From Sphingobacterium sp. UBA1575 (GTDB taxonomy: Bacteria; Bacteroidota; Bacteroidia; Sphingobacteriales; Sphingobacteriaceae): a stretch of DNA of 13,190 nucleotides. Positions 1-8,400 of the stretch are shown here, in pieces; position 1 is the first letter of the stretch; each line of letters opens with the position of its first letter. Made by a program: the position numbers and the translations under genes. The DNA lies in the NCBI GenBank assembly GCA_002322865.1, contig DCOH01000033.1, positions 1 to 13,190 of the forward strand, read 5' to 3'. The notes beneath the pieces were generated by a model. That model was not told the origin of the DNA. It saw only the letters and a list, made by a program, of their open reading frames with translations, and did no database searches.

Positions 1-60
1 CTCCTCGCAATGACGGGAAAATTTTCGCAATGACGGGAAAACTATTACAATGACAGGCAA
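1..60. repeat. Degenerate 20-bp tandem repeat (TCGCAATGACG family)
   Basis: Three head-to-tail units with an exact 20-base period fill 1-60. Units one and two share TCGCAATGACGGGAAA, and unit three has decayed to ACAATGACAGGCAA. The core CTCGCAATGACG also forms the array at 10971-11060 in the same orientation, so both belong to one interspersed repeat family. The units abut with no spacers, which excludes a CRISPR. The array starts at the window edge and may continue to the left. It lies just beyond the 3' end of the fucosidase gene. Confidence 0.75.
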
Positions 61-75
61 ACTTTCAAGCCTGTC
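52..75 (-). terminator. Possible weak terminator hairpin after the fucosidase gene
   Basis: GACAGGC (52-58) and GCCTGTC (69-75) form a perfect 7-bp stem with a 10-base loop, directly abutting the fucosidase stop codon. On the minus strand the stem is followed by ATTGTAATAGTTTT, a poor U-tract, so it could instead be an mRNA 3'-end stabiliser. The left arm lies within the decayed third repeat unit. Confidence 0.35.
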
Positions 76-1578
76 TTACATCTTCGCATCCATCAATTTA
101 TCGGATTTTATATTAGGTTGTCCGAGTTTAATTTTTATAACAAAGGCGCGATCTGTTTGGAAATCCTTCGGTAGTACAATATCAAAGTAAGTGTTTTTAT
201 CCAAATCCAAACCGATATCAGCATGTTTGATTGTTAATTCTTTATTATTCAGTAATAACTTAGCATTAATCGGAAATGCAGTGGAATTTTTAGGGAATGC
301 TAACCTTGCCAAATTATTAACGGGCCTATTGAAAACCGTTAGGTAAAGGGTTGAATCTTTTTGGGTCAGATATCCCATTTTCGTTTTTGGAAGATCAGCA
401 TGTCTTACACCATGTACCGCCTCGCCATTCACTTTCATCCAATCGCCAAGTTCCTTCGCGATTTTATCTTCTCCAGGATGCATCAATCCTTTTCCATCCG
501 GACCAAAATTGAGTACAAAATTTCCATTCAACGAAACGGTATGCATCAGCATATCCAAAATATCATCCGTTGATTTGGTATAGATCCCGGTCCAATCCTT
601 CATGTATCCCCAACCATTGGGAGGTATGGTCATTACGGCATCCCAATCATTGCCATCCAACCATTCGTATTCTTGCGGTAATTTCCTTTCCCAACCTTGT
701 TCGTAATCTCCGAGGATATCCCCATTGCTATCGAAATGTCGCTTTCCGTTTTCATCATTTCTGAACCTTGAGCCAATGATCAGGCCTGGATGTTTTTCAC
801 GCAATTCTTTTTCCAAGTTATACGTGAATTCATAGGCTTGAACCCAGGATTTATCCCAAGTACCATCAAACCAAAACCCTTTGATGGTCGGATAATTCTG
901 GAGAAGTTCCAATAATTGGTTCTTGGTATATTGAAGAAATTTATTGTACCTTTTTTTCTCCTCTTCTGTTTCAGGAGCTTTGGATAGATAATCCGGATTG
1001 TTCCATTCCAAAATAGAGAAATAAAGGTATACATCAATGCCTTCTGCATTATAGGCATCCACCACTTCTTTTACGATATCTTTTTTATAAGGAGAGTTGC
1101 TGATGTTGTAGGAAGAATATTTCGTTGGCCATAGGGCATAACCATCATGATGTTTTGTCGTAAAGATCATGTATTTGGCGCCCATATCTTTGGCCTGTTT
1201 AGCCCATTTCTTCGCACTGAAAGCGGTAGGATTAAACTGCTTATAAAGATTATCGTAGATTTCTTTCCAGTTTTTTGGCGCACTGGGTCCCGACCATGTA
1301 CGGATCCATTCTGAAGCGGCTGCACCACCTCTTGCGGATACACCTTCCCATTCATTGCCTGGGATAGCATATAGCCCCCAATGGATAAATTGTCCCAAAC
1401 CATAATTACGGAAGGCTTCCATGGCTTCATCTGTCCGATGTTTTGGCGTGATGGGGCCATATTTAACTTCGATACGTTCTTTTGGTTTTGTCTTTGGACC
1501 GGTCCATTGCGCATTTGCGGTCGAGTTCATCAATAGTCCTGTTAATCCTAAAAGGATTAATTTTGATGTTCTTCTCAT
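76..1578 (-). CDS. Secreted alpha-L-fucosidase, glycoside hydrolase family 29
   Basis: Predicted exo-glycosidase releasing alpha-L-fucose from glycans, exported to the periplasm or beyond. The chosen start (ATG 1576-1578, 500 aa) gives a classic signal peptide: MRRTSK, a hydrophobic run, then a likely cut near TANA|Q. An in-frame ATG at 1617 would add 13 residues ahead of it and is less likely. The GH29 (PF01120) catalytic barrel spans about residues 40-395, followed by a C-terminal beta-sandwich to about 490. Visible family motifs are GQFIHWGLYAIPGNEW (about 62-77), KHHDGYALWPTKYS (about 142-155), and GFWFDGTWD, whose Asp (about 238) matches the conserved GH29 nucleophile. The Glu in GWERKLP (about 297) aligns with the usual TPE-type glutamate and is a tentative acid/base. 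The length is normal for the family. It stands alone here, with no SusC/D or other hydrolase beside it. The family call is sure; the natural substrate is not. Confidence 0.95.
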   Translation of the reverse strand: MRRTSKLILLGLTGLLMNSTANAQWTGPKTKPKERIEVKYGPITPKHRTDEAMEAFRNYGLGQFIHWGLYAIPGNEWEGVSARGGAAASEWIRTWSGPSAPKNWKEIYDNLYKQFNPTAFSAKKWAKQAKDMGAKYMIFTTKHHDGYALWPTKYSSYNISNSPYKKDIVKEVVDAYNAEGIDVYLYFSILEWNNPDYLSKAPETEEEKKRYNKFLQYTKNQLLELLQNYPTIKGFWFDGTWDKSWVQAYEFTYNLEKELREKHPGLIIGSRFRNDENGKRHFDSNGDILGDYEQGWERKLPQEYEWLDGNDWDAVMTIPPNGWGYMKDWTGIYTKSTDDILDMLMHTVSLNGNFVLNFGPDGKGLMHPGEDKIAKELGDWMKVNGEAVHGVRHADLPKTKMGYLTQKDSTLYLTVFNRPVNNLARLAFPKNSTAFPINAKLLLNNKELTIKHADIGLDLDKNTYFDIVLPKDFQTDRAFVIKIKLGQPNIKSDKLMDAKM

Positions 1579-1699
1579 TGGTATCTTGATTTTTAGAAAT
1601 ATAATCGTGTTTTTCAAAATGATAAAGATACGATTCAGCGGGCTGATTTTGGAAAAAGAGGGTGCTTTTATGATGGAATTCTACGGAAACGATTGCGGA

Positions 1700-1731
1700 T
1701 TTGGGGGAACTCTTTGGATTTGGTAAATTGT
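1700..1731 (+). promoter_or_regulatory. Candidate Bacteroidota-type promoter for the monooxygenase gene
   Basis: TTTG (1700-1703) is followed after 20 bases by TAAATTGT (1724-1731), which resembles the Bacteroidota -33 TTTG / -7 TAnnTTTG pair, with an imperfect -7. Transcription would begin near 1738. That places the ATG at 1693 upstream of the transcript and leaves the starts at 1744 or 1765. This is pattern matching only. Confidence 0.35.
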
Positions 1732-1743
1732 ATTAACTTCGTT

Positions 1744-2868
1744 ATGGTTAAGGAGGAACAAACAGTGGAACAAGAGAACAAATCAAAGCCGGATCTTTAT
1801 TATAAGGTGGACATCGTAGTTATCGGTGCGGGTCAAGCGGGCCTTTCAGCGGCCTATCATTTGCAGCGTGAAGGCCTGGAGCCTGGAAAAGGATTTGTAG
1901 TGCTCGACGATGAGTTTGGTGCTGGGGGTGCTTGGCAACATCGATGGGATTCTTTGACACTAAGCAATGTAAATGGTATTAATGACCTTCCTGGGCTAGC
2001 TTTTGATGAGGTGATTGATAAAAATGATAAGGCAATGCAGGCCAATGTTGCCCTTCCAAAATATTATGAACAGTATGAAAAGACCTTTAAATTGCCGGTA
2101 ATCCGGCCTGTAAGAGTTACTTCAGTTATGGAACGCAATGGCCGTTTCTTGATAAAGACGAATGCTGTGCAATTCAATGCCCGCGGCATTATTAATGCAA
2201 CAGGAACCTGGAAAACACCACATTGCCCCAAATATCCGGGATGGGATAAATTTAAGGGTATGCAATTGCATACGGGGCAATATAAAAGTGCGGAAGAATT
2301 TAAAGGAAAACATGTGATCGTGGTTGGGGGAGGTATTTCCGCCGTCCAACTGCTTGGAGAGATCTCCAAAGTGACGAGCACAACTTGGGTTACCCGAAGA
2401 CCTCCTGATTTTCGCAATTATGAATTTACGCAAGAGGAGGGTAGGGATGCGGTAGCATTGGTAGAAGCCCGCGTGCGGGAAGGTCTTCCAGTGGAATCTG
2501 TGGTTTCTGTTACGGGATTACCTTATACACCTGCTATTGCAGACCTTTTGGAAAGTGGGGTTCTGGATCGGAAGGAGATGTTTCAGGAAATTACGGAAAC
2601 TGGGGTAAAATGGGCAGATGGAACAAGCATGGAAGCCGATGTCATTTTTTGGAATACTGGGTTCCGGCATTCCATTGATCATTTAGCGGGATTAACTTTG
2701 GTAAATGAATTAGGGGGTATAGAAATGACCGGAAAATTAACGACACAGGTAGCCAAAGATCCAAGAATCCACCTGACAGGTTATGGGCCATCGGCTTCTA
2801 CCATCGGCGCAAACCGCGCAGGTCGTGCTGCAGCAAAAGAATTGATTGATTTTCTCCATTTAAAATAG
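1744..2868 (+). CDS. FAD-dependent NAD(P)H flavoprotein monooxygenase (FMO/CzcO-like)
   Basis: Predicted cytosolic flavin-dependent oxidoreductase of the FMO / Baeyer-Villiger-like group, using FAD and NAD(P)H with O2; substrate unknown. From ATG 1744 (374 aa), the FAD Rossmann motif GAGQAG sits at about 28-33. The sequence FKGMQLHTGQY (about 170-180) fits the FMO fingerprint FxGxxxHxxx(W/Y). A second nucleotide-binding motif, GGGISA (about 195-200), is the NAD(P)H site, and INATG (about 150-154) and NTGF (about 304-307) are typical flavoprotein ATG-like motifs. The C-terminal GYGPSASTIGANRAGR closes the FAD domain. The start is uncertain among ATG 1693 (probably upstream of the promoter), ATG 1744, and GTG 1765, which has a perfect AGGAGG eight bases ahead. 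All three leave the FAD motif intact. The gene is divergent from the fucosidase, with no operon partner, and convergent with the sigma gene that ends at 2947. Confidence 0.88.
   Translation: MVKEEQTVEQENKSKPDLYYKVDIVVIGAGQAGLSAAYHLQREGLEPGKGFVVLDDEFGAGGAWQHRWDSLTLSNVNGINDLPGLAFDEVIDKNDKAMQANVALPKYYEQYEKTFKLPVIRPVRVTSVMERNGRFLIKTNAVQFNARGIINATGTWKTPHCPKYPGWDKFKGMQLHTGQYKSAEEFKGKHVIVVGGGISAVQLLGEISKVTSTTWVTRRPPDFRNYEFTQEEGRDAVALVEARVREGLPVESVVSVTGLPYTPAIADLLESGVLDRKEMFQEITETGVKWADGTSMEADVIFWNTGFRHSIDHLAGLTLVNELGGIEMTGKLTTQVAKDPRIHLTGYGPSASTIGANRAGRAAAKELIDFLHLK
1751..1767 (+). promoter_or_regulatory. Strong Shine-Dalgarno before an in-frame GTG
   Basis: AGGAGG at 1751-1756 lies eight bases before GTG 1765-1767, which is in frame with the monooxygenase and would begin MEQENKSKPD. 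Most Bacteroidota genes lack such a motif, and no comparable one precedes the other starts here. It may mark the true initiation codon, or it may simply encode KEE in the longer form. Confidence 0.4.
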
Positions 2869-2946
2869 GGAAAAAGATAGAACCAATAAGCAGTGAATAT
2901 TTGGGTTCTTTGTTGAAATAAATACCTATTTACTTAGTATATCCAA

Positions 2947-3531
2947 TTAAAAGGAAATAAGGAAAAGAAGATAAAGACTATTTACTCCTTGTAATTCTTT
3001 ACGTAAAAATTGAAGGGAGGCTGCCATTTGATTTCGAACAGTATGAACCGATATATTCAGCCGGTCGGCAATTTCTGCATAGGTAAGTTCTTCTTCTCTA
3101 CTTAAGATAAAAATCTTTTTACGTTGTTCAGGAAGTTTATTCACCACCTTGGAAATTTTTGCTTCTAATTCTTTGATATCTATCGCTGAATCTGTAAGCA
3201 CATCATCACATAAGCCATGAATACTTGGATTATCATCTATGGAACTGGTAAAGATCTTGACGGAGCGAAGGTGGTTTAATACCGCATTCTTAGTTGCTCT
3301 GAAAAGATAAGGTTTCAAATTTTGGCCATCTTCCAAAGAAATGCTGCTATTCTTTTCGAAAAGTTTAAGCGTCACGTCCATGCTTATTTCTTTTGCGATT
3401 TCAGAGTTTTTAAGGAGATAATTAGAAAAGGAGTAAATTTTATTATAATACCGGTTAAATAAGGCATTAGAGACGGCATTATTCTCCATGATGTTTAACG
3501 ATAAAAGTTCTCGATCAGAGAGGTGCTGCAT
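2947..3531 (-). CDS. ECF RNA polymerase sigma factor (FecI-like), orphan
   Basis: A 194-residue sigma-70 factor of the extracytoplasmic-function group, in the Bacteroidota family that usually drives outer-membrane uptake genes. Region sigma-2 spans about 22-92 (LFNRYYNKIYSFSNYLL through LKPYLFRATKNAVLNHLR). Region sigma-4 spans about 120-180 and ends in the helix-turn-helix LTYAEIADRLNISVHTVRNQ. The short hydrophobic C-terminal tail (SLYLLFLISF) resembles that of the operon sigma factor at 10302-10892. Unlike that gene it has no FecR-type anti-sigma neighbour: downstream is the convergent monooxygenase and upstream is an AT-rich gap. Its partner and targets are probably encoded elsewhere. ATG 3529-3531 is the natural start, and no Shine-Dalgarno is seen. 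Confidence 0.9.
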   Translation of the reverse strand: MQHLSDRELLSLNIMENNAVSNALFNRYYNKIYSFSNYLLKNSEIAKEISMDVTLKLFEKNSSISLEDGQNLKPYLFRATKNAVLNHLRSVKIFTSSIDDNPSIHGLCDDVLTDSAIDIKELEAKISKVVNKLPEQRKKIFILSREEELTYAEIADRLNISVHTVRNQMAASLQFLRKELQGVNSLYLLFLISF

Positions 3532-3578
3532 GGTTTGATGGACTAATTTCAGTAAAAATATTATGTTGTTTAAATTTC

Positions 3579-3622
3579 ATAAATTTCAAGCTAATATTTT
3601 AATTAAAATTTAGCTTATTTAT
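3579..3622. repeat. AT-rich palindrome upstream of the orphan sigma gene
   Basis: The inverted repeat has arms ATAAAT (3579-3584) and ATTTAT (3617-3622) outside AAGCTAA (3588-3594) and TTAGCTT (3610-3616). The centre is the perfect 14-base palindrome ATTTTAATTAAAAT. One bulged base separates the inner and outer arms. It sits 48-92 bases before the sigma ATG, a position suited to an operator or a leader structure. Chance palindromes are frequent in such AT-rich DNA. Confidence 0.4.
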
Positions 3623-3780
3623 CAAAAATAAGTAAAAAATTAATATAATATTATAATAATTATCTATTAAAATTGTTATAAATTATATTTTTTCTCAATA
3701 GTAAATTTAATTTTATAGGCTAAAATTTTTTAAGTTTTTCATATTTCTAAAAATAAAGTATGATAATCCTACCTTCTATG

Positions 3781-3816
3781 AAAAAAAATTAGCCTTGAGT
3801 AACACTCAAGGCTAAT
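3781..3816 (-). terminator. Rho-independent terminator of the FecI/FecR/TonB-receptor operon
   Basis: ATTAGCCTTGAGT (3788-3800) and ACTCAAGGCTAAT (3804-3816) form a perfect 13-bp stem with a 3-base loop. On the minus strand it is followed at once by eight U residues (A-run 3781-3788). It lies about 50 bases past the stop codon of the last lipoprotein gene and marks the operon end. Confidence 0.9.
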
Positions 3817-3868
3817 AGAAATTAAGATTTACTTACTAAATAGATTATAAATTTTGTTATCCAACTTA

Positions 3869-4654
3869 TTATTCCAAGTAAAAGAAAAGGCGGCTAAATA
3901 GTTGGTTGGAAACAAAAGGCGTAATAAAATAAGGCTGTACTTTTCCCTTTTCATTCAATTTTGGGAGAAATAATCCTTGGGCTGGAAGTTTGCTTTTGAA
4001 TTCATTATCTTCAAATGCCCATTCTGAAGGTGAATTGGATTTGGTGAAGGTCAAAAAGGAGCTCCTTAAATCATTTTCAATTCCAAAATTCTTTGTAGCG
4101 ATGTAATCCACATATATCCACTTTCCAGGTAGAACTTTTTCTGCTATCAATTCCTTTATCTCCTTTCCCGTACTTTCCATCCTATATAGATAGACGTCTA
4201 TTGGATAGTCAATTCTAGGATCATAAATAAAAAATCCTATCTTATTGCTGTTTGGATCTGCTGTAGGCTGAACCACATCCTGAGTTTTACCGTCAATCTG
4301 GATAAAATTGAAATTTACCCGTACAAGATCTGTAGGTAATTCAACTTGATATACCACTTTTTTTGTTACGGTATCCGTCAAGGTCAAAAACCTTTTCATG
4401 GCGGTGGTAAAACTAAAAGCTTTGGTGAAATTAATATTCGATCTAGGTTGTATTATATCATTTTGTTGCTTAAATATTGTGGTATCAATAGCGATCCTCA
4501 ATGGGTTATCTCCACCGTAATAGCCATTTAATAGGATATGCTGACCTTTTTCCCCTTCAAGCATTTCTTTTTCACAACCTTGAAATACTATAACAAAACC
4601 TAGAAGGATATAAACAAATGCTGGCCAATTTCTTTTTAATATCATACTTTTCAT
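3869..4654 (-). CDS. Lipoprotein of unknown function, second of a pair in a TonB-receptor operon
   Basis: I do not recognise this family. The 261-residue product begins MKSMILKRNWPAF, then a hydrophobic segment ending in the lipobox-like FQGC (Cys about 27), so it should be a lipoprotein. The residues after the Cys, EKEMLEGE, are acidic and lysine-containing, as in export signals that place Bacteroidota lipoproteins on the cell surface. No catalytic motif is visible, and the body looks beta-rich. It starts 3 bases after the preceding lipoprotein gene, is translationally linked to it, and is the last gene before the terminator. Its layout parallels that neighbour: GY near 44-45, LRIAIDT, a P-x-S pair, then FNFIQIDGK..D and an N-K-(I/V) strand. 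This suggests distant paralogues. A role as surface substrate-binding partner of the receptor is inferred from position. Confidence 0.8.
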   Translation of the reverse strand: MKSMILKRNWPAFVYILLGFVIVFQGCEKEMLEGEKGQHILLNGYYGGDNPLRIAIDTTIFKQQNDIIQPRSNINFTKAFSFTTAMKRFLTLTDTVTKKVVYQVELPTDLVRVNFNFIQIDGKTQDVVQPTADPNSNKIGFFIYDPRIDYPIDVYLYRMESTGKEIKELIAEKVLPGKWIYVDYIATKNFGIENDLRSSFLTFTKSNSPSEWAFEDNEFKSKLPAQGLFLPKLNEKGKVQPYFITPFVSNQLFSRLFFYLE

Positions 4655-4657
4655 ACC

Positions 4658-5455
4658 TTATAATTCTAAGACTTTGTTAAACTTCATTATGGATCCCACT
4701 GGACTTTCATTGATGATAAATACTTTTGAGTTTTCTGTTGCTGGTGAGATAACAGGAATTCCAGAATTCAAATAACTGAAAATATAATTTGTGCCTTCTG
4801 TATACGGAATATCTGTCCCAGCTTTATAAATAAATGCCCTAAGAACAACAGAGGTCCGTTGACCATTATATTCCTGAATCCCTAATGGAAAGGTGTCAAA
4901 AGAAAATGGTTCAGAGAAGGTGTTTGGTTTCAGGTTCTTGATTCTGCCAAACTCTTCAAATACTTTTGGAGTCAAATAGTATTTACCGAAAACAATGTCA
5001 ACTGGTTCGTTGAATTTTAGAAAATTGGATTGGAACATATAAACCAATTGAACCCTATTGGGAATTAACTCTGGAACATTTGGAAAATCAGATACTTTTC
5101 CGTCCATGTAAAGTAGGTTGAAATGTGATTCCTTTTCTAGATCAGTACCTTTAATCTCTTTTTCTAGAACAGTCTGATTTTGAAGGTTAGAACTCATGGT
5201 CAATTTAATGCTTTTTGGACTGGAGGAATTGAAATTATAAAAAGCATTATATCCAATCCTACTGAATGGCGCAACTTCCACGGATTTAAATGTATCCAGC
5301 TTGATGATAAGCCGTTCGCTGCTGTTGTTATATCCTTTCAATTCCAACAAATGTACATTGGAATCATACAAAAGCTGATCACCTTTGTCGCAAGAGGTGA
5401 GACTGATTAACAGTAGTATCCCGAGGTATATTATTTGATTAATTTTCATGTTCAT
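4658..5455 (-). CDS. Lipoprotein of unknown function, first of a pair in a TonB-receptor operon
   Basis: Family not recognised. The 265-residue product has a signal peptide with lipobox ISLTSC (Cys about 22) and mature start CDKGDQLL, whose acidic/lysine pattern fits a surface-export signal. The body appears beta-rich, with no catalytic or metal motif. The start is ATG 5453-5455, 8 bases after the receptor stop codon, so the two genes are tightly coupled; an in-frame ATG at 5449 is an equally good start and shortens the protein by two residues. Shared elements with the next lipoprotein are an early GY, a (L/I)I-x-(L/I)DT strand, P-x-S, FN-x-L-Y-M-DGK-x-x-D, and a following N-x-V-x-L-x-Y strand. 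It occupies the place where a SusD gene would normally follow a SusC receptor, but it has no SusD signature. Confidence 0.82.
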   Translation of the reverse strand: MNMKINQIIYLGILLLISLTSCDKGDQLLYDSNVHLLELKGYNNSSERLIIKLDTFKSVEVAPFSRIGYNAFYNFNSSSPKSIKLTMSSNLQNQTVLEKEIKGTDLEKESHFNLLYMDGKVSDFPNVPELIPNRVQLVYMFQSNFLKFNEPVDIVFGKYYLTPKVFEEFGRIKNLKPNTFSEPFSFDTFPLGIQEYNGQRTSVVLRAFIYKAGTDIPYTEGTNYIFSYLNSGIPVISPATENSKVFIINESPVGSIMKFNKVLEL

Positions 5456-5463
5456 TTTTCTTT

Positions 5464-8400
5464 TTAAAACGAGTATCCAATAGATAAACTAAAGGAAGTC
5501 CCAACTTTTCTGTTAAATGTTTCTTTATCGCCCACCCTGATTTTTTGGGTACCGTCGGCAGAAGTTTCATAATATCCTTCTTCAAATTTTTGGGAAAAAC
5601 CATACTTCCACTCATATATTTCACTCCATTCTTGGGTTGGAAATTCCGAATTGGCTAAGCCTTTATAGCGATCCTGCACTTTGAAAGTTTCTGTTCGATT
5701 GATATAAAAACGGTAAGGGCTATTTAATAGATTGCTCAGGTTTAATTTAACATCCAGGTTTTTATGTCTTAAGAATTTATAACTCAATTGCGCATCTAAT
5801 TGATTTCTTGGTCGTTCATATTCGATCAATTCTTCACTCATTCCCGTCATAAAAGTCTTATAACCCATATAGTTAAAGGCTACATTCGCACCGAGCCTAT
5901 CCCCCTTAAATTGTAGTGCTACGTTATAAACAACAGGTACCTGTCCATATAATGGCCTCTTGTTTTTGAGGAATTTCTTGGTTCGATAGGCAAAGGTTTT
6001 TCCGTAATTGTCTTCCGCCATGGACTTGCTTTCAAACTCTGCAGATTGAACTTCAGAGTTCTGCAGGGTCACATTCCCACTGAACACCAAGTTTTCCATT
6101 AGATTGGAATTTGGAGCCATGAATCCCAAATTTTTTCGGAGGTCGAATTCCAATCCTTTAATTTTTGCCCATTCCGAATTGCTGGTCACCACATAGATCC
6201 GGTGAGAGGAGTCCATGCTCTGTCGATATAATTCGATTGGATTATCAAAATACTTATAGAATAAGCCAAAAGAGATCACTTCTGCAATAGAAGGGTACCA
6301 TTCAAACCGAACATCATAATGGTCGATTCCGGTAGATAAGACGCCTTCATTTCTTCGGTAGGAGCCTCCAAGTGCTGGATCTTGACGAACCATTTTGGAA
6401 TTCTCAATCAATGCTGGACGCACGACAGATTGGGAATAGGCTAGACGTATATTGAAATCCTTAATAGGGGTCAAGGTTAAACTAGCGGAAGGAAGGTATC
6501 GCCAGGTTTTCTCTTCTGTTTCAGGATCGGAAGTGATACCCACCAATCTTCCCGTTTCCGGATCTACAAAGCGCTGCTTACGCATAGCAATGGTTCGGGC
6601 ATCCATGAGTAAATCATTATCCCCATTCTTAATATTTTCATATTTATAATATTCAGCACGAAGACCCCAAACCAATCTGATCCAAGAATTGAAACGATTA
6701 TCCAACATGCCAAATATAGCTTGATTTATATTTTTCCCTTCGTAGGCACTGATTGAAAAACCAGCAGGATAGTAAAACATACCATGGGAAGGATCTGTAA
6801 ACTCCAAATATTTTGTCCATGTATTTACAGGCTCGAAAGTGTTGGCTCCCACAGAGACTATTGGTAGAGAAACCCAATCAAATACCCCATGTCTTTGCAT
6901 GTATTGGTATCCGGTTTTAAAGAGTTGTTTTTGCCCTAACCAAGGAGTTTCAAAGCTCAAAGCGGCTTCCCCAATACGGTTGGTTTCCATATAATGATAT
7001 TCTGAACGTTTAAAGGTTCCATCCCCAGGGTTTGAATAATGGGAAGGAACAATGTTCAAGACGGTATCATTTATAGTTGCCATAGGTTGAACCCATGCTT
7101 CTGTAGCGTCTTTCTCCAAATTATTTAGCCGGTTCCTGGCCACATTCCATTCGAATTTGAATTTATGGAACTGATGTTCACCATTAAGACGATTTTGAAG
7201 CATATGAATAAATTTTGGTCTGTCATATTCCCGAATGGCAGGGATATCACCATGGCCAATATCATTACCCCAACCCTGGATAACCGAAAATTGGTTGTTG
7301 AACATTTTGGAATAGAAATTCCTTGCGGTTATTTTATGGTTTGCAGCATGCCAACCTACATTTACTAAAGCCCCGAAACTGGAATTGAAATTATATTGAT
7401 TGGAAAAAGTTGGTTTTACCACCTTGCCAGATTCCACATCAATGGTTGTTCCTTCAGTTTTCTGCCAGCTTCCTCGTTCAAAATTAGAGATCTGATCGAT
7501 GCCCTGTTCATTTCGATAGCTTAAGGACCCAACAAATCCGAAAACGCTTTTTGGAAGTTGATAACTTCTTCCTAGGCTGAATTGATAGTTTTGACCGGGC
7601 ATTGTTTGGTATTTTCGGGTACCAATCCGATCGAGACCACCAATCCTTTTATTCTGTTCGCCAATCATTTCAGGCGTAAAGGCTTCCACGCCCTCAGGTA
7701 CAGGTTTGTATGGATTAGCGGGGTCATAATTTATACCAGTAAAAACCTGTAGATCTCTCGGATAATTTCCTCGAGCACCATCATCAAAAGCCAAATAATC
7801 CCATTTACCTCGACCATATCCTAGAAAATCATTTCCAGTTGAACCATTAATATATTTGCTTCCAAAGGAAAAGGTATTGAAATTCTTAGCAGGAATGGAT
7901 AAGGTGTTTATTTGGACCAAACCGCCACCAAAACCAAAACTGAGGTCGGGTGAGGAAGTTTTATAAACGATCACATTATCGATCAGATTACTAGGCACGA
8001 TGTCAAATTCAAAATCTCGAACCTGCACATCGGTACTAGGTAATGTGGCACCATCCATCATCGCCAAGTTATAACGCTCAGCAATTCCTCGGACCACCAC
8101 TCGCCGGTTATCATTAGTACTGATACCAGAAATCCTTTTGAGCGTTTCACCTACATTTTTATCAGGAAGAGCAGATATCTGCTCTCTGCTTATCCCATTG
8201 GAAATAATGGCATCGTTTTTCTGCTTTGCATATAAAGAAGCAATGCTTTCCTGTTTAAAGCTACCAGTTACCACGACCTGTTCCAAGTTTTTGCTGGCTT
8301 CTTTCAAGACAATGACCAGGTCAGTTGTTCTGCCGGATTTGATCTCAATGTCTGTAATTCTCTTCGATTGATGCGCTACATAACTAACTTCTATTGTATA

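Larger units (their letters stand above)
3532..3868. other. Very AT-rich intergenic region
   Basis: No credible open frame is seen on either strand. The stretch 3590-3760 is almost entirely A and T, clearly richer than the flanking genes. It holds a long imperfect palindrome (3579-3622) upstream of the orphan sigma gene and the operon terminator (3781-3816). The sigma gene promoter must lie here, but no clear TTTG / TAnnTTTG pair stands out. Confidence 0.7.

Noticed and set aside
1693..1743. Upstream ATG for the monooxygenase
   Set aside because: The extra 17 residues precede the flavoprotein domain, and this ATG lies upstream of the likely promoter -7 element.
2879..2909. AGAACC/GGTTCT inverted repeat between the convergent monooxygenase and sigma genes
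   Set aside because: The stem is only 6 bp with a 19-base loop and a poor T-tract, too weak to call a terminator.
8138..8371. Plus-strand open frame inside the receptor gene (and similar ones elsewhere on the strand opposite to genes)
   Set aside because: It lies wholly antisense to strongly supported coding sequence and has no recognisable domain, signal peptide or start context.
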